From positions 1 to 64,000 of the forward strand of contig JAIPMN010000861.1 in assembly GCA_020650975.1 (NCBI GenBank): a DNA stretch of 64,000 nt, given 5' to 3'. A program made the position numbers and the translations under genes. The stretch is from Apostichopus californicus (taxonomy: Eukaryota; Echinodermata; Holothuroidea; Aspidochirotida; Stichopodidae). The notes beneath the pieces are model-generated. The model made no database searches. It was given only the letters and a program-made list of their open reading frames with translations, and was not told the origin of the DNA. Every line of letters begins with the position of its first letter. Positions within the stretch are counted from its first letter, which is position 1. Below, one piece after another: positions 26,311 through 37,080 of this stretch.

Positions 26311-26330
26311 ATGACAGAGATATTACATAG
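26311..26330 (+). CDS. weak candidate alternative start exon just upstream of the RING-end exon
   Basis: An ATG in good context (CATCACCATGA) at 26311 is followed by six more codon positions, MTEILH plus two bases, and then a donor AG|GTATGT. The two leftover bases with the first base of the 26517 exon give Ser, so the spliced peptide would read MTEILHSVGIFKC. An in-frame TAA lies at 26275-26277. The intervening intron would be only 186 bp and contains a G-rich run at 26353-26385. The coincidence of start, donor and phase is suggestive but weak at this length. Confidence 0.2.
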
Positions 26331-26516
26331 GTATGTATCTCAGGGACAATAGTGGGGTAGGGGGTGGTGGTGATGGGAGGGGGGAAGTGTTATAGTGGGC
26401 TAGAATGTCATTCAGATACTTGGCACTTTGAGTGAGGTCTATAAAAAAAAATTATTGATCTTCATTTCTTACCGCACCATATTTTAAAATATTTTCTTTT
26501 TCTTTTAATTCAACAG

Positions 26517-26568
26517 TGTCGGTATCTTTAAGTGTCCAGAAGATGATTTGCCATTAGATTATGCCAAG
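26517..26568 (+). CDS. TRAF4: TRAF4-like gene, internal exon encoding the end of the RING finger and the linker
   Basis: A 52-nt exon. The first base completes a codon split across the upstream intron, and 17 full codons follow, reading VGIFKCPEDDLPLDYAK. Human TRAF4 has GVFKCPEDQLPLDYAK at this place, so the last RING ligands (Cys-x2-Asp) and the linker are preserved. The acceptor is a pyrimidine-rich tract ending CAACAG, and the donor is AAG|GTAAGA. The exon ends in phase 0 and joins the exon at 47507 (IYPD...), as in the vertebrate gene. TRAF4 is a RING and zinc-finger adaptor of the TNF-receptor-associated family; in vertebrates it acts in junctional, TGF-beta and developmental signalling. 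The exon holding the RING core (motif Cys-Gly-His) is not found upstream in this window. Identity rests on comparison from memory, but the match is near exact. Confidence 0.85.
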
Positions 26569-26727
26569 GTAAGAATTAATATTTTAATATTTCAGTGACG
26601 TCTGAATGCATGTTCACTCTTCTTGCTAATACTGTACATGTCTCTGTATAACGGTAGTACTCTAGATAGATGTCCATCAGTTGCCGTGCGGTCTCAAGGC
26701 TTAAATCATCACACGTATGTAAACTGT

Positions 26728-27060
26728 AACTCATCCTAATAAACGGCCATTCACAGATTGGTCCTTATCTTCGTGTACTTTGAAATGAGGCAATACTGTA
26801 AGTATAACATAAGCCAAAAACATACGATACTTACACTTTGGATGGTAGAATGAGAAGGAAGGGTATTGACCGGAAGGGCTGGTCATAGAGGGCGCACAGT
26901 GTTAAAAGGTTACCTGTTCACTCTAGGCATGGCGGAACTAGAGTGCTAAGGTTTTGGGGAGACAGGTAAGCTTGTCACTTAAATATCCAAACCAGTAAGT
27001 TTGGCGATCTCATCATTATAAACAGCCATTTATGGATTGGTCCTAAATCTTCATGTACTT
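26728..27060 (+). repeat. 55-bp direct repeats flanking R1 copy b
   Basis: 26728-26782 and 27006-27060 share CTCATC-TAATAAACGGCCATT-like sequence, ATTGGTCCT, ATCTTC-TGTACTT. They enclose the R1 copy at 26834-26981. They may be part of a larger composite repeat or a local duplication. Confidence 0.5.
26834..26981 (-). repeat. dispersed repeat family R1, copy b
   Basis: The reverse complement of the 19946 copy, with ACACTTTGGATGGTAGAATG and GGGGAGACAGGTAAGC as shared words. The latter has the form of a strong splice donor on the gene's sense strand. It lies 265 bp after the 26517 exon, between two copies of a 55-bp direct repeat. Confidence 0.65.
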
Positions 27061-27779
27061 GTATCACATTAGGCACAACAAAAGTAATGTTTAGTAAACA
27101 GGGTACATTAACAGAAGGATACAAAATACAGTATGATTGGACAGAGAAAGAATAACAAAATATGAATAAATTTTCATGTTAATTATAATAATCTAACAGA
27201 GTCATGACATCACAGAAATCTGACAGCTCTGATACAAGATATCTTATACGAGGATTCTCCCAAATTGGATCTAGATTTCTTTGAGCTGTTTTTACTTTTT
27301 TTTTTTATCTTTGTCATATAAGCTAAAGACGATGATTAGGTTTGTGTGCCCTTGAAAGCTTAGTCAATTTTTTCATCGCTGGTCTAGAAAATGCAAGACA
27401 ATCTCAGAAAGCTCTTGAAATAACCAAAAATTAGTAAAATCTTCCGAGTTCAACAACATTGCAGTCGTTTTTTTGTTGTAGACTGCCACCATAAAAAAGT
27501 TCACTTCGTTAAAAAAGAAAGTGCAAGTATTGCTCTACGCCCCCCCTCCCCCCCCCCCCAGCCTGGCCCCTTCTGCTCCATTTCACGTCCTTGACTTTAT
27601 TGCATAACGATGATTCATGAGTGCGACAGTTTAAAGCAAATTGTAAAACACTCGAGTGTTTTTTTTCGGAGGTGCACATAGATCAGAGATGTACCTCCTC
27701 GAGTCTGTCGGTACACGGGAGCAGCAGGTTTATACCTAGAACATGGTTTGGTGCAACATCTGATTGATAAGCTCAATAA

Positions 27780-28190
27780 ACATTGACTCACATCTCGTGG
27801 CAATATTCGTTACGGACGGAAACCTTTGAGACAAGGGGGGGAGAGAGGTACGAAGACGATGCCACTCGCCGGAAGGATACCAGCGACTCGAACCAGTTTG
27901 AATTAGTCGTGTTTGATGAATAAGGAACGCAAGGAAGGTACTATTTGCACTGTGTTTGAAGATGTCACTCGAAGAGGAATGTACGTCCGTCGATGCGTCT
28001 AGATTCGTCCAAACGGTTTTTAAAGGATGCACACTCTCCACTTCTTAATTAGTCGTAAAAGTTGATTGGCAAACTGCGAAACATCGAAGAGAGAATTAAG
28101 GCAATGCTAGGAAATTAAGACCCCTCGTCTTGATGGATGAACATGGCGGAGCGGCGCCTAGTCGGTTAGCTCGACGATGACTCACGACAG
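27780..28190. promoter_or_regulatory. CpG-richer intronic block
   Basis: About 1.2 kb downstream of the 26517 exon, this stretch has CpG-dense runs such as GCGGAGCGGCGCC (near 28147) and repeated TCG and ACG words in an otherwise AT-rich intron. It holds a 101-codon open frame on the minus strand (27736-28041) with no recognisable domain. A regulatory element is more likely than a gene, but nothing in the sequence proves it. Confidence 0.22.
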
Positions 28191-29247
28191 AACAGGTGCT
28201 CAAACTTTAATTGGTAGATTTTTTGCAGTTCAAACTTTCTCATCAAGTTTTATCTATTTGGTATAGCCCAGGTAGAGGCCCCTTGGATTGATAGTTCTTT
28301 TAGATAATTACTGGGGTCTTCGTGTCAAGAGCTGATCAAAGGAGATCATGTAGACAGACCTGTATGTCCTTCAATGTCTCTGGTATGTTCATGCAGGCGG
28401 AGGCCGGCCTTGTGGAATGAGTCACATACACACACACCTCCACCGAGTTTGTAAGTTATTCACTTATTTGTCAAAATTGACACCTCGTAGGTGAGAGACC
28501 ACTGCTGAGGCCTGAGTTTTTTTAATTTGATTTTTAAACAATGTTTCTTTGTAATCTATCACAAAATGAATGTTAAAAGCTTTCGATATAAAGTTAGACT
28601 TCATTGTCATGAACTGGTTAATTTTTGAGTATATCATACATAATAAAATGGTGTTTGTTTCGTTTTTTTTAGTTCATGGCATGGATAGGAGTATACCGTC
28701 AAAGATAAATTAATACAAGACTTGAAAAATTCTTCTTTTCTGTAATGTGGGTTGGGTTTTTATTGATAAATCAATATTTTGACCGAGCAATTTAAATTAT
28801 GTTCTCCTAATTTAATGATACTTACAACCGCAAGTTTAACACACACACACGCACGCATGCATACCCAAACAAAGAAACTGGCTCCCATTAAGGTACCTTT
28901 GATGTTGTAGTGTTTAATTAATTTTGAAAGTTCAGTTGAACTAAAACACCTCATGCCATCAGATCCTTGTGGGAAATTTTTGGTGGCTCAAACTGATTTT
29001 GTTTTCAGAAGCTTAATCTCTTCTTTACTATTGTGGTATAATACCATTAGAGCATAAATACAATGCATGATGAATATTTATAGTTATGCTAATGTGGTCA
29101 AGCTAGGTCAGGAGATATTAAAAACAATTCAGTCCATTAAAGTGCTATTTCTGAAGAAATTGTGTTGTTTCTCCATCATGTTGTCGTCATTATACTCTTA
29201 CCATGCTGCTAATTGCCATGCACAATGACCCAGGGGGGGGGGGGGGT

Positions 29248-29325
29248 TCATTCTAGGCATGGTAGAATGATGTGCTAAGGTTGTGGGGAGACAGGTAAGC
29301 GAGTAACGAAGTAAACGTGGGTTAA
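29248..29325 (-). repeat. dispersed repeat family R1, copy c (partial)
   Basis: Starts right after a 15-base G run and carries CATTCTAGGCATGGTAGAAT and GTGGGGAGACAGGTAAGCG, matching the copy at 26834. Only about half of the family length is present. Confidence 0.6.
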
Positions 29326-30749
29326 CTGGAAGCTGACCATGTTAATTGAAAGCCCTACCAAAAGGGATGGAGCTTAACTGTACTTTTATTAAGGCCATCT
29401 TTAACTAGCACTGTCCAACTGCTTACATGTTTTCTGTTGTTTACATGCATATTCATATCTGTCTGTAATACTAATTAACAATGTTTATGCATTTGTCCTC
29501 CTTGGCAACTTGTGTGTATTGAGTCATGTGACCACAAACATTTACACCCATGAAAAATGATAGCATGATCTAAATTAAATTACGTTGTGGCCGACCTATT
29601 TAATGAAGTGACGCGCCAATCGGGGGTGCCTTTCTCGTTAAGTGTCGGTAATTAATATGACCCATTGTTGCATCAAGTCACATTAATATACTTCCAATTG
29701 ATTTATAATTACAAACCTTTTGGCTCCCTTAATTTAGCTCTTTAAAATGACATTATTAAGTTTGCTATTTCTGAAGAAGCTTAAATTTCATTTACAGACT
29801 GCAAAATCTTTATCTTAATTAGTATCTTCAGAACCCCAAAGGGCCTGTAGACTGATTCCATGCTGGGTATTGGTGTCTGGCAAATCTAGGATTCCAAAAT
29901 ATAGTCAATCTTCAAAAGATATTGGTTGAGTAAATATTGGCTCAATTTGTTTAATTTTCTTCTAATCACGATTTTACAGTCTTTGTTGGGAATATTAAGC
30001 TATTGAAAATTATGTTTGTACAATATTTAATTTGCTGGACAAGCTTTCCTTCCTGGGATGTAAAAATTGAAAAAAAAAAGAATTAAGGAATGGTGAAGCA
30101 AACACTACTCTAGAGTTTAATGAGATTGCCATCATTCAAGGGACGAAGCCTTCAACTTGATTTTTTTAGGAAGAGAAGTTCAAACATAGAAATTCTTATC
30201 AGTCTTTATCAGGGTTTAATCTGTGGTTGTTTTTCCAAAAGTAGCAATTTGAGTTTGCAAAGTTAGTCATTCACCCTTCGGCTTGTAGCTGGCTTTGTGT
30301 CTGTCTGTATGTCTGTCTGTCTGTCTCTTTCCTTGAAGGAAGTCCATATATAGTGAATATATAGCTTAGAGACTAACAGTCTGTAACATTTTTGTGGCAT
30401 TTTCATAGGGCAGTATCAAATGTATCAATCTTTAGATGACATCTTAAAGGAATTTTTTTGAAATCGAGTCTGGAATCACTAAATTTCGAAAGTGAAGACC
30501 TAAGACCATCACTTGACTCAGGGAAACTACTGGTAACGGCATGAATCGGACACCATAAAATATAGCAAATGGGTTTAATACATCTCTGGTTGGGTTTTGA
30601 TCAATTTTATGACTTGATGCTAACCTTCTCATGACATTGTAGGTGACATCAAGCTGATGGTATATAATATCTTGTGATGTTAGTATTTGTCACTCTAAGC
30701 ACATACACCCAGCAGGGATAACGTTTTCTGTTGTACTGTAAGTGCTTTC

Positions 30750-30883
30750 ATATGTCCCACTACACAGCATTCGTATACTGACAGTACATGAGCAGTATGA
30801 TCCTGTTTCTATTGTATAAATATAGGTTAGGAACTGTTCATACTGTCAATACAAGTACTTTGAAACATGATATGGGAGGACAG
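30750..30883. repeat. foldback (palindromic) MITE-like family F1, copy 1
   Basis: The left half ATACTGACAGTA and right half TACTGTCAATACAAGTACTT are inverted relative to each other, with outer parts TGTCCCAC and GGGAGGACA. The core GGTTAGGAACTGTTCATACTG is shared with copies at 34879 and 39234. It is the most diverged of the three copies. Confidence 0.55.
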
Positions 30884-31113
30884 TATAGAGAGAGGCATGA
30901 ATATATGTTAATAGCATACATATTCATGCTTATTAAATACTTATTCATCTATGTGTAGTTACAATATATGCTTAGCTGCTTCTATCTGTAGTGAGCTCTT
31001 GTATCAATTTAGTACAATGTGTTTGACAAATTGTGATGTAATTGTCTATATTTTATGGTTTTATTGTAAATTAAGGGACATGTTAAGCTATGAGTCCTGG
31101 ATGTTGTTAGAGC

Positions 31114-31190
31114 ATCTTAATAACAATAATAATAATAATAATAACTTCATACCATTCTTATACAGCACAACACACATCTAAGTCTCACTT
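31114..31190 (-). mobile_element. possible LINE or SINE 3' tail
   Basis: An AAT-repeat run at about 31120-31143 is followed on the + strand by CTTCATACCATTCTTATACAGCAC. On the minus strand this gives GTGCTGTATAAGAATGG then TTATTATT, resembling the 3' end of the LINE at 17802. It is too short to classify firmly. The hAT MITE at 31272 follows closely. Confidence 0.3.
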
Positions 31191-31271
31191 TGCTAACGAA
31201 TAATTAAAAGAGGACTGCAGCTGACACAGAGAAATTTAACTATAACATTGAGAATGGATGAGTCTTAAAGT

Positions 31272-31544
31272 CAGGCGCGTAGCGAGGAATTCGCCAAGGG
31301 AGGGTCAAAGCTTGTAGGCAAACTATCTACGCGTAGCGCTACCATGGGTTGGTGCGATGCGTAAAAGAAAATTTTGGCCGAAAATGGCTCCCAGATCGCT
31401 GAAATGGCACTTCCCAGGCCTTGTAAGTTTCATCTAAGCATTTTCTATAAAAAAAAAAATTCATAAAAAAATTACAAAATATATGCTCAAGGGGAGGAGG
31501 GGGTGGTCGCCCCTCTGCCCTCCCTCCACTTGGCTATGCGCCTG
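31272..31544 (+). mobile_element. hAT-type MITE, copy 3
   Basis: A 273-bp copy of the family seen at 6834 and 14335. Ends are CAGGCGCGTAGCGAGG and CTTGGCTATGCGCCTG, flanked by CTTAAAGT and CTTAAAGA (7 of 8 identical). It has the shared block CCCAGATCGCTGAAATGGC and the subterminal G/C-rich stretch. It is shorter than the other two copies and lies in the 20.9-kb TRAF4 intron. Confidence 0.85.
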
Positions 31545-32944
31545 CTTAAAGAAGTAATGCTTAAAAATTGGAAGTAGAGTCAGTTTGTTTTAAACTCAGG
31601 AAGGCAGATTATTCCACAGAAAGTCGGAAGAAGACTGAAAATGACCACAAGACTTTTGTGACTCTTTCATCTCTTCTCATGTAAACAGTGTCAGTAACTG
31701 GTTGGTCAGACTCGACTAAGCTTTATCTTTTTCAATTACCGTGCGGTCTGTTGGTATTACAGCTTACATTCAAGTAGGCTATTGCGGTTGTCATGACTCA
31801 ATGATCCATATATCATAAATGTCATCTTAAAAATGTGCAATCAGGGTTATGTGAGACATAGTTCAACCTATATATATGTGTATTTCTTTTTATCGAGATG
31901 GGATGTTATAGTTATTGCCTCTGATAAGCCCTGCTTCCATATATATACTGTTCCCTAAAAATGGGATCATGAAGTTTATGGACCATTCTGTTTATCAATA
32001 ATAAAGTAAGAGTTTGACAGAAGCCAGACCGTCTTGGAGCGCTTCCTACCAATGTTTTTACGAGTTTATAGACAACACTTTCCAAGCTGTATATTCCAAG
32101 AAGGTCTATTTCCCAGGTGACTCTATACCGAGCTACTTCGGAGGGATAAATCATTCATATTTTTATGACAAATTGGGTTGTTTTAATCTGTCCAAGTTAA
32201 TTATACAATCTTATTTTTTTTTAGCATTAATGTTGCAGTATATAGTCTCTCTGTTAGTGTGGTTCAATTAAAAAGGCTTCTAACATCCAAAAAATATCCA
32301 GTTTTATGAAACATTTTGGAAATGGAATTTTCATTATGGATAGACGTAACTTTTGGCTTTGATAGACACAGTTTCCTTTTAACGCTTATAAGAGTGCACT
32401 CTGACTCAGTCCTTGATTCAACTAAAAACCTGTACTTTTACTATCAAGATTATTTTTTTGTCTCTAAAATTGTGGTATCTTGATTGTATTAGATCAATTA
32501 GCTAGGCCAGTTGTCTGATTGGCTACTCTGAAAAATCAGCTCAACCAATTAGAAATCTTCTCATCAGGATGTTCATTGTGGTTAAGGTGGGTTGTGGGAG
32601 GGTTAGGGTTAGGAATGATCAGGTAGGAGACAGAGACAGGAGAAGTCAAGATGGGGGGAAGGGGATAGGAATGGTAAGGTAGGAGATAGATAGCACATGT
32701 AGAGGATTTTAAGAGAGGGGTGTTGGTGGATGGGGGAAGGGGGGTTAGGACAGGGACACTGATGCATCTAAGCTCTGATTAATATCAGACATTTGTTCAC
32801 CTGATATGAAAACAGTTTTGTCAATATTTTTTACATAATGAATGATAAGGCTTTAAGGATATACTGGGAGGCACTTACTTTACAATATGTTTATATTATA
32901 AGTTGTGCCCATTTACATCTGTGGTCAAGCTTTGATATTAAAAT

Positions 32945-33110
32945 GTACTTTGCTTCCTTCCTTGCTTACCTATCTTCTCATAATATCAGCACTCCTACTG
33001 TACTGTATCTTAGAATGAACTCGTAACCTTTTTAGCACTGCACATCCTTATTGACCAGGCAGTACTGAAAACAGATGCTTATACTCTTCCTTAATATTTT
33101 ATACAGTTTA
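32945..33110 (+). repeat. dispersed repeat family R1, copy d (diverged)
   Basis: Matches the 19946 copy in order but with more changes (CTTGCTTACCTATCTTCTCA, TAACCTTTTTAGCACTGCAC, TTATACTCTTCCTTAATATT). Confidence 0.5.
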
Positions 33111-34878
33111 CTCCTTTAAATGAACCCCTTTAAGTTCATCCAGTCTTACCAATTTTAAAGACATGGATGAATCCATCTATCATCTGGAGGCAACATTCTT
33201 GATTTTTTTTGGTAATATCCCAGGAAACTCTCAGAGGCAGAAGCAGCCTTAATTACTTCACCATGGATCATATACAGTAATATTCATAAAAGTTATTCCT
33301 GACATTTAATAGTATCGATTGTTTAAAATATGTGACAATCTGATCCTACAAATCCCTTAAAATATTCCACATGACCCAAAAAGAACTTTACTCTTGCCTT
33401 TCCCATCGTTAAAACTTCAAATTTTTCACCTTTCTGACAGTTCCCCAATATTTATTACTTACAAGATCATTCTTAAATCACAGTGCCAGACAGGTACACA
33501 ACTTTTTATTCATCAATTTTTGAAGGAAATTTTTGGCAACCCCCATTTTTTCTTTATTTTTTTATGATCATTTTTTTATGTTTTATGTTCTTTACAGCCT
33601 CTCGAGCATGTGCGTACTATATATATCCTTGTCAATGTTTTGCTTTATTTCTTCCTTGGAGACAATCAGACATAATTCATGTGTATCATTATTTAGACAA
33701 GCTGGCTGTTTATTTTCCAATCTGAATTTTCTTTTTGTTATGCCTCTGTGACTTTACTTAGAAACATGAATATTTAAAAATGTGCTACTTCTATATTTTA
33801 GTAGGTTGGGGAATAATATCTAAACATTGGGAGATGGAACAACAAAATCAACCATTTGAGAGCTGTAGGTCTGTAAATTATCAGAATTTTGCTAACAAAC
33901 TCAAGCAAAATTTGGTCTGATATATTCATAAAGGATTCATCAATTTATTATCAATAACTTTACTTTGAAGTCAAAATTCTTTCCTGTGTTTGTGATCTTT
34001 CCTTTCACCCTTTTACTTTAATTGTGTGTACGTGGTAAGAACTTTTTCGACTCAGTTGCCATGGTGATGTGACTTGCTCTGCTAATTGCCAGATGCATTA
34101 ACTAAATGTCACTTTAAAAAATAAGTGTATTTATACATTCACAATAAAAACATATCCCGGGATGCATATTCCACTTTTAAGTGATAACTGAGATTATTTC
34201 AAGATAAAATTTTGAAAGGGCCAACTGGAAAATATTTTTGCAACTGCTATTAACCTTGTAAACTTGTCTTGAAGTTCTGCGTTCATTTTGTAGTGTGTTC
34301 TCCTCAGCTAGCTGTCTTATTTCTATTAAAGCACTTATTTCTCAAAAGGAGAAATAATAAATCCTAGGTTTTTCTACCTCAAGACTAAAATATCTTGCGA
34401 GTACTAAGCTCCTTTCAGTGCAAATTATTCAAAAACATTGTTAATATATCTATTTACAGACCCAGAGTTTAATAGAATTTTTCCAACTTCTCAACTCTAT
34501 TATGAATTTATTAAAGAGTACTGTCTATGCTGTTTCAAGGAAAAAAATAATTTGCCAACCGGCAAAATAAGTGGGGACTGCACATGTTAAAAAATGTTAT
34601 AGAATTAGGAAAAACAAATATCTCTGTACTTGATTATTCCATTTCTTGATGATTTATTGTAGATTCAGTCGGTTTTATGTTCAGCCTACAGTTGGGAACT
34701 GTTTTTAGTTGGATTAATTTCAATTCTTTAAGATAAGATATTGTATAATTAACAATATTAATATCCTCTTCCTTGTTGACTTTGAGTTCAAATAACTCAG
34801 GTCTGACTTATATTGTACTAATGATTACATTCTCCCCAGCACTCATTTTTGAATTTTTTGTCTATATTGTACATTCAA

Positions 34879-35038
34879 ATGTCCTGCTTCAGAGCACTAG
34901 TACTGACAGTATGAATATCATACTTCTATCAAGATAAAGGTTAGGAACTGTTTGTACTGTCAGTATTTGTGTTTGGAAGCATAACATGGGAGGACAGACT
35001 AGAGTGGTATTAGCATTATAAAATTGTCCCAACTGCCT
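34879..35038. repeat. foldback MITE-like family F1, copy 2
   Basis: ATGTCCTGCTTCAGAGCACT and TACTGACAGTATG in the left half pair imperfectly with TACTGTCAGTATTTG and GGGAGGACA in the right half. A right-hand extension (GAGTGGTATTAGCATT ... TGTCCCAACTG) is shared with the 39234 copy. Confidence 0.65.
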
Positions 35039-35269
35039 GCCTGCCTGCCTCAGCCTGCCCCCTGGGCATGGCTCACTGATAGGATTAATAGGCAGAGTTT
35101 TAATAATATTCTTCATCCTCAAACTCATCAATCCTTAAAGGGCTTTCTATATTTTTCGTTCATCCTAAGGTTCAAGGTCATAGTTTTCAAGAACTAAATC
35201 AGTCTTCAGTTTAATCATTCCCCACAATCTCCACTAAGCCCATATTTCTCAAGAGCTTTAGCTCTGGCA

Positions 35270-36330
35270 TCTTCAGTATACCTCGATAGGATCCTTATTC
35301 ACCGCCCGCGCTATCAAAAGTCCTAGACGTTACTGAGGATGTATATAAGTTTTGGCCAATTGTTACAGGATTATTTTGGAAGACTAGGAAAGGCTGTCCG
35401 TCCTAATCATCGCTATTTGCTGAAAATGTCCTGGATGTACATCTTAACTCTAGAGACAGATCTTAAAGCTTCAAATGAAAGAACGTTTTTTTTTTTTTTT
35501 TTTTTTTCATTTCGGAAGCATTTTGGGGGCTGTCGAAAGAAAGTTGTCAGAGTTTTATTCTAGATGGATCGATTCGGCAAAAAGGTTGAAGTTGAGACGG
35601 ATAAGAGCAATCGGCGATGAAGTCTTATGGAAAGGAGTATATATGTTTATTAAAATCAATCTAAGACAAATAATTGAGGGTGATGGATAGGATTTGCTCA
35701 GCATTTTACCAAGATGGATCACTTTATATAAAGGCAAAACAGGGAGCCCTGTAATCCCTGGAAAATAAAACCGTTAATAAGAATAATAAAAATAAAAAAA
35801 ACAGAAATAAGCTTTTCGGTCACTCGTAAAAGAAGTCCCGAGAAAATCATCAAAAAAGGGAGAGAGGGAATTCTTCCCGAGGGGGTTGAATTTCGATGAC
35901 GAATAGAAATTGAGATCGGCTTTTGCGGAATTATATCGGCTACAGTAGTCTAAATCTGTATAACTTTGGGCACGTGAGCGTGTCTGTGCATTTTTCTCAT
36001 ACGATTAATTCACGTACTCGTCCTACCACCGTGCATGTAGTTAATATATATCACATAAAGTACTAATTTGAAAGTCAAGCTGCTGTTCGGGTACCTTCTT
36101 GACCTGTTTCTGTACTAGATTTTCTCTCTTTAAAAAGTCCATCATTTTGGAAGATAAAAAGCAGATAAAAGAACAAGACGTCTCTCCACTAATTGCCCAT
36201 TCTGGTCGGTAAATAAAAGTCCTCGAGGTCGGGTCTTAACGACGTCGAAGAGGCGTCGAAGATGATTTGGACATCAGCTATCGTTTAAAACAAAGGAATT
36301 TTAAGGAGGAAGGTTTGGCCCCGTTAACAG
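35270..36330. promoter_or_regulatory. CpG-richer intronic block
   Basis: CpG words are enriched (CCGCCCGCGCT at about 35302, ACGACGTCGAAGAGGCGTCG at about 36240) relative to the flanking intron. The block holds no open frame with a recognisable product. It is a candidate enhancer or conserved noncoding region; a T homopolymer at about 35487 divides it. Confidence 0.2.
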
Positions 36331-36789
36331 CTCGGTTTTAGACTTCCTGGTCAAGATTGGGGGTCAAATTTGTGGTTCTAAATATTTGTAGACAAAAGTT
36401 GTGGTAGTTGATAAATGAGTTTAATACAGCATAGCCTCAGGAGAAGTGGTATGAATGAATTAATTATCCCCTAGTCTAGAGAGTAAAAACCATATATTGT
36501 AACTTAATATGAGTCATGGTAAACAGTGGACTTAAATGGAGTATACAGTGTTAAGGCAAAGGTGAATGAGCTAGTGGTTATTTAATTGAGGGAAATAAGC
36601 TAGGTTAAGCTAGGCATTAGAGGTGAAGTGATATTGATGGCAAACTAGTTCGGAAGTGAACCAGGTCATAAGGTCGTGAGCTGGGCTGAGTCTGATATTA
36701 AAGGTGAGGTGATATTGATGTCAAATTAGTTTGATGTGAACCAGGTCGTAAGGTCATGAGAGAAGTCCACATCTTACAGACAAAGCATT

Positions 36790-37080
36790 AAAAGCAACGA
36801 GGGCTTAGCAATCTGGAGGTTCGGGTTCGGGGTTCCGGTTTGGGTTTGATCCCCGGCAGGGTCATAGTAAGGTGGGTTTCTCATCCAAGAGCAATCTACG
36901 GGTGTCCCATCTGAAATTGACTTTCTAAATTGAAAAGATTCCAAATTTCAGTTAAAATGTTGAATCGGAAGCCTCCCGACCACGTGAAAGTTGTAATCCA
37001 TGAGCCCTAGCGGGCTTCTCCCACATTCGTGGTCGCTTAAACGTTGTAAACATAACTGCCTATTGTTGCTTTGGTATTAA
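36790..37080 (+). mobile_element. probable tRNA-derived SINE, third type
   Basis: The stretch GGGTTTGATCCCCGGCAGGG (near 36841) is a strong B-box-like tRNA 3' half, preceded by a messy T-arm-like repeat of GGTTCGGG and GGTTCCGG words. The following 200 bases hold body-like words (GTGGGTTTCTCATCC; TGAGCCCTAGCGGGCTTCTC, which can fold). No clear tail or target-site duplication is seen, so the ends are approximate. Confidence 0.5.

Larger units (their letters stand above)
1..26516. other. noncoding region upstream of the first supported exon (first intron or intergenic)
   Basis: Apart from the repeats listed, I see no exon here. I looked by eye for Cys-Gly-His codons (TGY GGN CAY) of the missing RING-core exon on the + strand. 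The one hit, at about 25074, lacks neighbouring RING cysteines. The stretches 4651-6825, 7511-14326, 14652-17639, 20101-21615 and 23641-26310 hold AT-rich DNA with poly-G/C runs (11754-11768, 15267-15278, 18837-18850, 24488-24503) and no gene I can support. 13660-14060 and 20740-21200 are somewhat CpG-richer. Confidence 0.6.

Noticed and set aside
27736-28041. 101-codon minus-strand open frame in a CpG-richer block
   Set aside because: No recognisable domain; stops are thin because of base composition.
32598-32614. Telomere-type TTAGGG repeats
   Set aside because: Only about two units inside a G-rich stretch; no array.
36841-36862. tRNA gene suggested by GGGTTTGATCCCC
   Set aside because: No matching acceptor stem or anticodon arm; treated as a SINE head.
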